From Rhodococcus sp. AW25M09 (GTDB lineage: Bacteria; Actinomycetota; Actinomycetes; Mycobacteriales; Mycobacteriaceae): a stretch of DNA of 48,641 bases. Below the pieces are notes generated by a model, which searched no databases, was not told where the DNA came from, and was given only the letters and a program-made list of their open reading frames with translations. Location: positions 1 through 48,641 of the forward strand of contig NZ_CAPS01000038.1 in the NCBI RefSeq assembly GCF_000333955.1, written 5' to 3'. Shown here one piece after another: positions 22,274 through 29,591 of the stretch. A program made the translations under genes and the position numbers. Each line of letters starts with the position of its first letter. The stretch's first letter is position 1.

Positions 22274-22747
22274 ATGACGAACCCCATCACCAGCACTCTC
22301 GACGCAGGTCAGCAGAAGATCGCGGGTGACGCGCTCCAGGGAACCGTTGTCGATCTGATCGACCTTTCGCTGATCGCGAAGCAGGCCCACTGGAACGTGA
22401 TCGGTAAGAACTTTCGCTCCGTGCACCTCGAGCTCGACGAATTGGTGACGGCAGCACGTGATTTCACCGATCAGGCGGCCGAGCGCGCGACGTCCATCGG
22501 CGTCAGCCCCGACGGGCGCGCCGCGACTGTCTCCGCAACTGCGGGAACAAAGGGCTTCGGAGCGGGTTGGACGCAGGACAGCGAAGTGGTCCCGGCTGTC
22601 GTCGACAACATCGCCGCGGTCATCGAGCGTCTTCGCGGACGTGTCGCGGACACCGGGGAAGCCGATCCGGTGACCCAGGACCTGCTCATCGCCATCACTG
22701 CGCGCCTGGAGCAGCTGCACTGGATGTGGCAGGCACAGGCCAGCTGA
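22274..22747 (+). CDS. dps: Dps-family ferritin-like protein
   Basis: A 157-residue DNA-protecting mini-ferritin. The ferroxidase signature is visible: LSLIAKQAHWNVIGKNFRSV, then HLELDELVTAARDFTDQAAERATSIG with conserved Asp and Glu residues, and a C-terminal helix ending in LEQLHWMWQAQA. It oxidises Fe(II) with peroxide and stores iron in a dodecamer, sparing DNA from hydroxyl radicals. ATG 22274 has GGGAGG 7 nt upstream; an in-frame ATG at 22238 is less likely. It is monocistronic and ends at a strong terminator. No convincing iron-regulator box was seen upstream. Confidence 0.92.
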   Translation: MTNPITSTLDAGQQKIAGDALQGTVVDLIDLSLIAKQAHWNVIGKNFRSVHLELDELVTAARDFTDQAAERATSIGVSPDGRAATVSATAGTKGFGAGWTQDSEVVPAVVDNIAAVIERLRGRVADTGEADPVTQDLLIAITARLEQLHWMWQAQAS

Positions 22748-22764
22748 CACCGGACACGACCGAT

Positions 22765-22800
22765 GGGCCCCTCGCGTGAGCGGGGGGCCTGTTGTTTTGT
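22765..22800 (+). terminator. Rho-independent terminator after dps
   Basis: GGCCCCTCGC (22766-22775) pairs with GCGGGGGGCC (22780-22789, one G-U pair) around a GTGA loop, followed by TGTTGTTTTGT. Confidence 0.85.
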
Positions 22801-22843
22801 GCAGCGACTGTTTGCGTGCATCGACCATGGGTATCCCGCGGTC

Positions 22844-23551
22844 ATGCCTGTGAGTGTTTCGACCGTCGACCCTGTTGTGGTCGATGCTGTTCTGTTCGAC
22901 ATCGACGGCACGCTCGTCGATTCCAATTTCGTGCACGTATCCGCCTGGTCTCGTGCGTTTCGAGAGGCAGGACGACAGGTGTCGGCCTGGCGCATCCACC
23001 GTTGCATCGGGATGGACGGTTCCAAGTTGCTGGAGTCTCTGGTCGGATCTTCCGACAGTGCGCTGGCTGCGGAGGCGAAGAGGCTGCACGGTGAGTACTA
23101 CGCTGCAGCGTCTACAGATCTCGAGGTGCTGCCTGGGGCGCGGGAACTTCTGGCAGATATCCAGTCCCGTGGAATCACCGTGGTGCTGGCCACTTCTGCT
23201 CCCGAAGCCGAATTGTCCACGCTGCGGGATCTGCTCGACGTCGAGGATTCTGTTGCGGTCGTGACCTCCGGCGAGGACGCCGAGGTTGCCAAGCCCGAAC
23301 CCGACATCATTGCGGTTGCGCTCGAGCGTGCCGGTGTCGAACCACCGCGAGCGGTGATGGTGGGCGACAGTGTGTGGGACATCGAGGCCGCCGGTCGCGC
23401 CGGAGTGCGCGCCATCGGCGTGTTGAGCGGTGGAATCTCGCGCGCAGAGTTGCTCGACGCAGGTGCGGTAGCGGTCTTCGACGACCCCGCGGATCTGCTG
23501 GCGAACATCGAGAACAGCCCCGTCTACACCGGTGAAGGGGCAAGCGCGTGA
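22844..23551 (+). CDS. HAD-superfamily phosphatase
   Basis: A 235-residue haloacid dehalogenase-like hydrolase. Motif I is AVLFDIDGTLVDSN with the nucleophile Asp, motif II is LATSAPEAE, motif III Lys lies in AKPEPDII, and motif IV is MVGDSVWDIEAAGRAG. A helical cap follows motif I, as in beta-phosphoglucomutase and phosphoglycolate phosphatase relatives. ATG 22844 was chosen; an upstream frame would run through the dps terminator. Its stop overlaps the GTG of the GH15 gene (GTGA), so the two are translated together, suggesting a role in sugar-phosphate handling. The exact substrate is unknown. Confidence 0.88.
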   Translation: MPVSVSTVDPVVVDAVLFDIDGTLVDSNFVHVSAWSRAFREAGRQVSAWRIHRCIGMDGSKLLESLVGSSDSALAAEAKRLHGEYYAAASTDLEVLPGARELLADIQSRGITVVLATSAPEAELSTLRDLLDVEDSVAVVTSGEDAEVAKPEPDIIAVALERAGVEPPRAVMVGDSVWDIEAAGRAGVRAIGVLSGGISRAELLDAGAVAVFDDPADLLANIENSPVYTGEGASA

Positions 23552-25347
23552 GCGAGTTACGAAGGCCCAAGCCCAGAGTCGACGGGTACGTCCCCATCGA
23601 GAGCTACGCGGCGATCGGTGACGGCAGAACCGTGGCGATGATCGCCGACGACGGACGCATCGATTGGCTCCCCGTCCCGAATCTGGATTCACCACCGCCT
23701 TTCGCCGCACTGCTGGACTACGAACATGGTGGATGGATCGAGTTGGCACCGGTCGCGGACTTCACGGTTCAACGCGAATTCGTCTCGGGTACAAACGTTC
23801 TCGCCACCACCTTCAAGACTGCCGACGGAACGGTGCGGGTCACGGATTCGCTGAACACCGGTGTGGCGGGGCGGTTGCCGTGGATGGAATTGGCGCGCCG
23901 AATCGACGGCCTCGACGGGACCGTCGAGATGGGGTGGAAGGTGGCACCCGGAACCATGCTCGGTAAGGCCTCACCCTGGGCCTACACAACCGAGCACGGC
24001 ACGGTCCTGCGGGTGGACGGGCTGACCCTCGCCGTGCGAACCCTGGGCATCGACGATCCGCAGGTGGAGACGCAGAACATTCATGGGGTGTTCTCCACGG
24101 AGCCCGGTTCCAGGCATGCTCTGGGAGTCGTCGGTACCGAGAACGAACCATTGCATCTGCCCGATCCGCAGAAATTGGACGAGGGCATCGACCGGACCGT
24201 CCTGAACTGGCGGATGTGGTCGGACGAGTGCAAGTACGAGGGGCCATGGGCAGAGCACGTGGCGCGCAGTGCTCTGGCGCTGAAACTGTTGCTGCACAGT
24301 CCTTCCGGTGCCATCGCTGCTGCTGCGACGACATCTCTGCCGGAGAACCGGACCGGAGGGAAGAACTGGGATTACCGCTACGCCTGGGTCAGAGACGCCG
24401 CCTACACGATCAGAGCAATGCAGCGGTTCGGGCTTCGCGAGGAAGTACACGCGGCCGTCGCCTGGTTGTTGAAGGTCATCAGGGCCAACGGTCCTCTGGT
24501 CAACGTGTTCTACACGCTCCAGGGAGAGTTGCCGGGGGGAACCGAACAACCGGATGTGCCCGGCTGGCGCGAAATCGGGCCGGTTGTCAATGGCAACGCA
24601 GCGGCAGATCAGTTGCAGCTGATGATCTTCGGGGACTTGTTCTCGATCATTCGGCAGTACGTCGACGCCGGCAACATCCTCGACGCGGAGACCGGTCGAT
24701 TACTGGCCAGCATCGCCGACGAGGCCTGCGACTCATGGCAGCGCAAGGACGCAGGGATCTGGGAACTCGAGGACGAGCGGCACTACACCAGCTCCAAACT
24801 CGGGTGCTGGCAGGCGCTCGACTGCGCCGTTCACTTGGCCGAGGCCGGCGAGATCCCCGGAATTCCGGACCGGTGGAAGGCGGAGAAGGGCCGCATCAGG
24901 GACTACATCGAAACGCAGTGCTGGTCCGAGGAACGGCAAGCCTATCTCGCGTATCCCGGGGCCGACGGACTCGACGCGTCGGTGCTCCTGGCCGCCGAGA
25001 TGAATTTCGATCGTGGAGAACGTCTTTCGTCGACCATAGATGCGCTCGGCGACGAACTCGGTGCGGGGCCGTTGATGTATCGCTACAGCGGCGTGCACAA
25101 GGAAGAGGCCACCTTCGTGGCCTGCGCCTTCTGGCGAGTGTCGGCGCTGTCGTGCGTCGGCCGTGACGACGAAGCCACGGCCCTGATGGACCAACTGGTG
25201 GAGCTGTCCAACGACGTCGGGCTGTACAGCGAAATGATCGATGCTTCGGATGGGTCGTTTCTGGGTAACTTCCCGCAGGGCTTGAGCCACCTGGCTCTGG
25301 TGAACGCGGCGCTGACCATCGCGCGCTCGCACGACGCCACAGCCTGA
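23548..25347 (+). CDS. GH15 family glycoside hydrolase (glucoamylase/trehalase-like)
   Basis: A 599-residue enzyme of glycoside hydrolase family 15. The N-terminal beta-sandwich starts with IGDGRTVAMIADDGRIDWLPVPNLDSP. The (alpha/alpha)6 barrel (about 255-595) carries GGKNWDYRYAWVRDAAY, the proton donor Glu406 in GIWELEDERHYTSSKLGCW, and the base Glu562 in LYSEMIDASDGSFLGNFPQG. In mycobacteria this family includes the GH15 trehalase, so trehalose is the leading substrate; other alpha-glucans are possible. No signal peptide is visible, so it is cytoplasmic. It overlaps the HAD gene by 4 nt. Confidence 0.9.
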   Translation: MSELRRPKPRVDGYVPIESYAAIGDGRTVAMIADDGRIDWLPVPNLDSPPPFAALLDYEHGGWIELAPVADFTVQREFVSGTNVLATTFKTADGTVRVTDSLNTGVAGRLPWMELARRIDGLDGTVEMGWKVAPGTMLGKASPWAYTTEHGTVLRVDGLTLAVRTLGIDDPQVETQNIHGVFSTEPGSRHALGVVGTENEPLHLPDPQKLDEGIDRTVLNWRMWSDECKYEGPWAEHVARSALALKLLLHSPSGAIAAAATTSLPENRTGGKNWDYRYAWVRDAAYTIRAMQRFGLREEVHAAVAWLLKVIRANGPLVNVFYTLQGELPGGTEQPDVPGWREIGPVVNGNAAADQLQLMIFGDLFSIIRQYVDAGNILDAETGRLLASIADEACDSWQRKDAGIWELEDERHYTSSKLGCWQALDCAVHLAEAGEIPGIPDRWKAEKGRIRDYIETQCWSEERQAYLAYPGADGLDASVLLAAEMNFDRGERLSSTIDALGDELGAGPLMYRYSGVHKEEATFVACAFWRVSALSCVGRDDEATALMDQLVELSNDVGLYSEMIDASDGSFLGNFPQGLSHLALVNAALTIARSHDATA

Positions 25348-25376
25348 CATCGACCTCTAGCGCAAAGTGGGATCAT

Positions 25377-26177
25377 ATGGATTTGGGAATCGACGGTAGA
25401 GCAGCCCTGGTAACCGGGGCTGACTCCGGCATCGGCTGGCAGACCGCAAAGATGTTGCTGGCCGAGGGCGTTCGCGTCGTGATCAGCGACAAGGACCAGT
25501 CCGCGCTCGACGACGCGGCAGCGAAACTCGACGCAGCGGAGGGCCAATTGTTCGCTTTCGCTGCGGACGTCACCGACACCGAGGCCGTCGAGAACCTGGC
25601 GGCGCAGACGCAACGGGCCCTGGGAGACATCGATATCCTCGTTCAATCCTCGGGTGTGACCGGAGCACAAGGGCTGTTCCACGAGATCGACGAGGACGGG
25701 TGGAGCTCCACCCTCGACATCGACCTGATGGGCCCCGTCCGGCTGCTGCGGGCGTTTCTGCCTGCGCTTCGGCGCGGCGGCTGGGGACGTATCGTGCTGC
25801 TGACCTCCGAGGATGCCGTGCAGCCGTACGATGACGAATTGCCCTACTGCGCAGCCAAAGCCGGTGTGCTGGCGCTCGCCAAGGGTCTTTCCCGCAGCTA
25901 CGCGTCGGAGGGATTGTTGGTCAACGCGGTCTCTCCCGCTTTCATCCACACCCCGATGACCGACGCGATGATGGACAAGCGGGCCGAGGAGAAGAACACC
26001 GACCGCGACGGTGCCATCGAGAGCTTCCTCGACGAGGAGCGTCCGCACATGGAGCTCGGACGGCGGGGTGAACCCGAGGAGGTCGCCTCGGTGATCACCT
26101 TCCTGTGCTCGGACCGGGCCAGCTTCGTCAACGGATCCAACTACCGAGTCGACGCCGGTTCCGTCGCAACTATCTAG
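25377..26177 (+). CDS. Short-chain dehydrogenase/reductase
   Basis: A 266-residue classical SDR. It has the TGADSGIG cofactor motif at 14-21, Asp after DAAEGQLFAFAADVTD, a QSSGVTG segment in place of NNAG, the catalytic Ser in LLTSEDA, and YCAAK with the catalytic Tyr and Lys. The VDAGSVATI tail lacks the common GG after DG. It oxidises or reduces an alcohol/ketone with NAD(P); substrate unknown. ATG 25377 has GTGGGA 8 nt upstream. The gene ends 10 bp before the LLM-type oxidoreductase, forming an operon. Confidence 0.9.
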   Translation: MDLGIDGRAALVTGADSGIGWQTAKMLLAEGVRVVISDKDQSALDDAAAKLDAAEGQLFAFAADVTDTEAVENLAAQTQRALGDIDILVQSSGVTGAQGLFHEIDEDGWSSTLDIDLMGPVRLLRAFLPALRRGGWGRIVLLTSEDAVQPYDDELPYCAAKAGVLALAKGLSRSYASEGLLVNAVSPAFIHTPMTDAMMDKRAEEKNTDRDGAIESFLDEERPHMELGRRGEPEEVASVITFLCSDRASFVNGSNYRVDAGSVATI

Positions 26178-26187
26178 GAGACACACC

Positions 26188-27159
26188 ATGACCAATTTCG
26201 GATACACCTTGATGACCGAGCAGAGCGGACCGAAAGAGCTGGTGCAGCACGCCGTCGGAGCCGAGAAGGTCGGCTTCGACTTCGAGGTCAGCAGCGACCA
26301 CTACTCTCCGTGGCTCTCATCTATGGGGCACTCCCCGTATGCCTGGACGACGCTGGGTGCGGTGGCTCAGGCCACCGAACGCGTCGAGCTGATGACGTAC
26401 GTGACGTGCCCGATCATCAGGTACCACCCGGCCGTCGTCGCGCAGAAGGCAGCCACACTGCAGATTCTGGCCGACGGGCGCTTCACGCTCGGCCTCGGCA
26501 GTGGTGAGAACCTCAACGAGCACATCGTGGGTGAGGGATGGCCGTCCATCGACAAGCGACAGGACATGTTCGTCGAGGCACTCGAGATCATCAGGGCCTT
26601 GCACGCCGGCGGCTTGGTCACCTACGAGGGCAAGCACTTTCGCGTCGACTCCGCTCGGATCTGGGACCTGCCGGAAGGCGGGGTGCCGATCGGTATCGCG
26701 GCCGGTGGTGAGAAGGCCGTTGCGCGGTTCGCCGAGTACGGCGACCACCTCATCGCCACCGAGCCGAACGCCGATCTCGTCAAGGCGTGGTCGGACAATC
26801 ACGAGGGCCCCGCGCGGTCCATCGGGCAGATCCCGATCTCGTGGGATCCGGACAAGGACGCGGCCATCGATCGCGCGCACGATCGCTTCCGCTGGTTCGC
26901 GGGCGGCTGGGCGGTCAACGCGGATCTCCCGACGGCGGCAGGGTTCGCCGGGGCCACCAAGTTCGTGCGGAAAGAGGACGTGGCCGACACGATTCCGTGT
27001 GGACCGGATCTGGACGCCATCGTCGAGGCCGTGAAGCCCTTCTGGGAGGCCGGTTACACCGACATCGCACTGGTGCAGGTGGGCGACGAAACTCAGGAAC
27101 GCTTCCTCGCCGAGGCCGCAGGCCCGCTGTTGGAGAAACTGCGCGCTGCGTCGAGCTGA
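26188..27159 (+). CDS. LLM-class oxidoreductase, F420-dependent glucose-6-phosphate dehydrogenase-like
   Basis: A 323-residue luciferase-like TIM-barrel protein. It follows the G6PDH-like F420 branch (TIGR03557 style): FEVSSDHYSPWLSSMGHSPYAWTTLGAV, then TYVTCPIIRYHPAVVAQKAATL, LGLGSGENLNEHIVG and a GGVPIGIAAGGEKA segment. F420 use is inferred from family; no deazaflavin test is possible here. ATG 26188 has AGGAG 9 nt upstream. It is the last gene of the SDR operon and is followed by a 16-bp hairpin. Confidence 0.88.
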   Translation: MTNFGYTLMTEQSGPKELVQHAVGAEKVGFDFEVSSDHYSPWLSSMGHSPYAWTTLGAVAQATERVELMTYVTCPIIRYHPAVVAQKAATLQILADGRFTLGLGSGENLNEHIVGEGWPSIDKRQDMFVEALEIIRALHAGGLVTYEGKHFRVDSARIWDLPEGGVPIGIAAGGEKAVARFAEYGDHLIATEPNADLVKAWSDNHEGPARSIGQIPISWDPDKDAAIDRAHDRFRWFAGGWAVNADLPTAAGFAGATKFVRKEDVADTIPCGPDLDAIVEAVKPFWEAGYTDIALVQVGDETQERFLAEAAGPLLEKLRAASS

Positions 27160-27169
27160 GAAGCGACTC

Positions 27170-27205
27170 CGAAGGCCCCGACCGATCTATCGGTCGGGGC
27201 CTTCG
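27170..27205 (+). terminator. Perfect 16-bp hairpin terminator
   Basis: CGAAGGCCCCGACCGA (27170-27185) pairs with TCGGTCGGGGCCTTCG (27190-27205) around TCTA, 10 bp after the LLM gene. Confidence 0.85.
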
Positions 27206-27285
27206 TGCTGCTACCGGCCGCGAACGTAGCCGGCCCGAAGTGGTCGACAGAACCGATTGCCACTGCCGAGAACGATGCAGTCGCG

Positions 27286-27711
27286 TTACGGGGCCAGGGT
27301 CGGCAGATTCTTCGAGATTCTCGATGCCAGTGCCTTGCCGACGATAGGAGCCAGGCCGGGGACCGGTGAATCGAATCCGATCGTGTAGACGAGTTCGGTG
27401 CCACCGTCGGTAGTGGGCGTCATCCTCTGGACACCCCAGTGTCCGCGTAGCGGGCTGCCCTTGGTGATGCGGTACTCGATCACAGAGTTCGGCTCCGAGA
27501 CGACGGTGGTTTCCTCGAACGCGGGCAGTGGCCCCAGCTTGATGCAGCGCACGGAGCCGACTCCGTTGCGGGAGGTGTCGCCGTCTCGAAGTCGCGTGAC
27601 CTTCGCACTGAACAGCTGGGCCAGGTTCTCGTGTTCGGACAGCGCCGCGAACACGACCTCGGGTGGTGAGACGAACCGGTGCGTCACGTGTACGCGTTCA
27701 GGGGTAGGCAT
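27286..27711 (-). CDS. SRPBCC/START-like protein (polyketide cyclase-type)
   Basis: A 141-residue protein of the SRPBCC superfamily: VHVTHRFVSPPEVVFAALSEHENLAQLF is the typical first strand and helix, followed by VGSVRCIKLGPLPAFEETTVVSEPNSVIEYRI and a C-terminal helix LAPIVGKALASRISKNL. These bind lipids or other hydrophobic ligands in a cavity; the ligand is unknown. ATG 27711 was chosen because the frame upstream runs into the tRNA-Pro gene and its terminator. It is convergent with the LLM gene. Confidence 0.8.
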   Translation of the reverse strand: MPTPERVHVTHRFVSPPEVVFAALSEHENLAQLFSAKVTRLRDGDTSRNGVGSVRCIKLGPLPAFEETTVVSEPNSVIEYRITKGSPLRGHWGVQRMTPTTDGGTELVYTIGFDSPVPGLAPIVGKALASRISKNLPTLAP

Positions 27712-27774
27712 CGGGTGGAATCCGTTCGCTGGCTCCGGCAGGGTCGACTCACAGTACGTGCTCGCCGTACAACT

Positions 27775-27811
27775 GAAAATGGACTCCCTCGAGTGAATCG
27801 AGGGAGTCCAT
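27775..27811 (-). terminator. Terminator of tRNA-Pro
   Basis: A perfect 14-bp inverted repeat (27779-27792 and 27798-27811) with a 5-nt loop is followed on the minus strand by a T-run, 16 bp past the tRNA 3' end. Confidence 0.8.
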
Positions 27812-27826
27812 CGTCGTCCTACTGTG

Positions 27827-27900
<74 letters not shown>

Positions 27901-27917
27901 TGTACCGCTGGAGAAGT

Positions 27918-28970
27918 CTAACTCACGACTGCCTCGGAACGCGAAACGCCCTCGTCAGAGGAGTCTTTCGGACCCATTCTCGGGGCCGGAGTCAAGGTGA
28001 TCAGGGTGGCCTCGGGCCGGCAGCAGAAGCGAGCGGGCGCATAGGGCGAAGTTCCGACGCCCGCCGACACGTGCAGCTGGGTGTGTGCACCCCACTTGGA
28101 GGGGCCCTTGACCCGCGAACGGTCGATCTCGCAGTTGGTCACCAGAGCGCCGTAGAACGGCAGACACAATTGGCCGCCGTGCGTGTGCCCGGCGAGGACC
28201 AGGTCGTAACCGTCCTGGGCGAACTTGTCCAACACTCGCGGCTCCGGCGAGTGGGTGATGCCCAGACGCAGATCGGCCAGCGGATTCGGCTGGCCGGCGA
28301 TGGTGTCGTATCGATCGCGCTCGAGGTGGGGGTCGTCGACGCCCGCCGCCGCGATGCGCACTCCGGCCACCTCGAGTTCGCGACGTACATGCGTCACGTC
28401 GAGCCAGCCGCGCTCGGAGAACGCAGCCCGCAGATCGCGCCACGGCAGCGAGTCGCCCGTCGTGCGCTTGTGGTTCTTGTCGAAGTACTTGAACGGGTTC
28501 TTCGGCTTGGGCGCGAAGTAGTCGTTGCTACCGAACACGAACAAGCCGGGCCGCCCCAGCATCGGCCCCAATGCCTGCACGACGCTGGGTACAGCGCGTT
28601 GGTGGGAGAGATTGTCTCCGGTGTTGACCACCAGATCAGGCTCGAGCCGGTCCAGTTCACGTAGCCAGTTCTGCTTCATCCGCTGGCCGGGCATCATGTG
28701 CAGGTCGCTGATATGGAGTACGCGCAGTGTCGCCGAACCCGGTTCCAGCACTGCCATCGACGTCTCGCGAAGCGTGAACGCATTGCGCTCGATGAGCGTG
28801 GCGTATCCCAGACCCAACGCCGCGGCTCCCGCCGTCCCGATCACGGAACTTCTCAGAGGTGCCGCTCTGATGGCATCTCGCGCGTGCTCTGCGGCCGAGC
28901 GCAGTTGAGTGGAGGCACCGCGCAGTTGCGTGGAGGTACGGAGAAACGAGGGACTGAATTGGTCGGCCAC
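27918..28970 (-). CDS. Membrane-anchored metallophosphoesterase
   Basis: A 350-residue calcineurin-like phosphoesterase. An N-terminal helix (about 42-62) is a likely membrane anchor. Metal-binding motifs run in order: ISDLHM (about 87), NTGDN (about 115), GSNDYF (about 147), THSPEP (about 239) and GHTHGGQ (about 260). The equivalent of Rv3683, which lies next to ponA2 in M. tuberculosis. The substrate is unknown; related proteins act on UDP-sugars or cyclic nucleotides. GTG 28970 is supported by a -10 element 7 nt upstream. Confidence 0.88.
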   Translation of the reverse strand: MADQFSPSFLRTSTQLRGASTQLRSAAEHARDAIRAAPLRSSVIGTAGAAALGLGYATLIERNAFTLRETSMAVLEPGSATLRVLHISDLHMMPGQRMKQNWLRELDRLEPDLVVNTGDNLSHQRAVPSVVQALGPMLGRPGLFVFGSNDYFAPKPKNPFKYFDKNHKRTTGDSLPWRDLRAAFSERGWLDVTHVRRELEVAGVRIAAAGVDDPHLERDRYDTIAGQPNPLADLRLGITHSPEPRVLDKFAQDGYDLVLAGHTHGGQLCLPFYGALVTNCEIDRSRVKGPSKWGAHTQLHVSAGVGTSPYAPARFCCRPEATLITLTPAPRMGPKDSSDEGVSRSEAVVS

Positions 28971-28977
28971 CTCATCA

Positions 28978-28983
28978 ACGATA
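28978..28983 (-). promoter_or_regulatory. -10 element TATCGT, leaderless start
   Basis: TATCGT on the minus strand ends 7 nt before GTG 28970 of the metallophosphoesterase gene. No ribosome site is present. Confidence 0.5.
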
Positions 28984-29049
28984 CGTCAGCAACGTGATTT
29001 GGACTCGCGAGCCGGCGACTGTGAATAGCTGGCCGGCAGCGAGGCCGCG

Positions 29050-29055
29050 TAGCGT
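29050..29055 (+). promoter_or_regulatory. -10 element TAGCGT, leaderless start
   Basis: TAGCGT ends 7 nt before ATG 29063 of the YqeY-like gene. Confidence 0.5.
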
Positions 29056-29062
29056 TTCTGCC

Positions 29063-29527
29063 ATGTCCGAACTCAAAGCCCGCCTCCGTACCGATCTCAC
29101 CGCAGCAATGAAGGCGAAGGACAAACTGCGCCTGGCCACGCTGCGGATGATTCTCGCCGCCATCCAAACCGAGGAGGTTTCCGGTAAGGAAGCCCACGAG
29201 GTGACCGATGACGACGTCCTGAAAGTGCTGGCCAAGGAAGCGAAGAAGCGCGGCGAGTCGGCCGAGATCTACACGCAGAACGGTCGCGGCGAACTCGCGG
29301 CGAACGAGCGCGCCGAGGCGCAGATCATCGACGAATACCTGCCCACGCCGCTCACCGACGAGGAACTGGCCAACATCGTCGACACCGCAATGGCGCAGGT
29401 TGCCGAGGACCTCGGAGAGCGACCGGGAATGAAGCAGATGGGTCAGGTCATGAAGATCGCATCGGGACTCGCCGCAGGTAAAGCCGATGGGTCGCGACTG
29501 TCGAAGGCCGTCAAAGATCGCTTGTGA
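29063..29527 (+). CDS. GatB/YqeY domain protein
   Basis: A 154-residue protein of the YqeY family, related to the C-terminal tail domain of the GatB amidotransferase subunit. It begins MSELKARLRTDLTAAMKAKD, has ATLRMILAAIQTEEV, and ends with MKQMGQVMKIASGLAAGKADGSRLSKAVKDRL in the usual KxxGxxMK pattern. It probably binds tRNA or charged protein surfaces, but a defined role is lacking. ATG 29063 is supported by a -10 element 7 nt upstream and by homolog starts. The gene ends in palindromic repeat B. Confidence 0.9.
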   Translation: MSELKARLRTDLTAAMKAKDKLRLATLRMILAAIQTEEVSGKEAHEVTDDDVLKVLAKEAKKRGESAEIYTQNGRGELAANERAEAQIIDEYLPTPLTDEELANIVDTAMAQVAEDLGERPGMKQMGQVMKIASGLAAGKADGSRLSKAVKDRL

Positions 29528-29532
29528 CAACC

Positions 29533-29591
29533 CATGTGAGTGGAACTTCGTAGCAGACTACGAAGTTCCACTCACATGCGGCGGAGCCGCT
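29533..29591. repeat. Palindromic repeat B, perfect 21-bp stem
   Basis: The arms at 29533-29553 and 29558-29578 are perfectly complementary around the 4-nt loop CAGA; the core arm reads GTGAGTGGAACTTCGTAG. It is followed by TGCGGCGGAGCCGCT (29577-29591). It fills the gap between the convergent yqeY-like and ponA2 genes and can serve both as terminator. Related copies are at 1095 and 46339. Confidence 0.85.
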
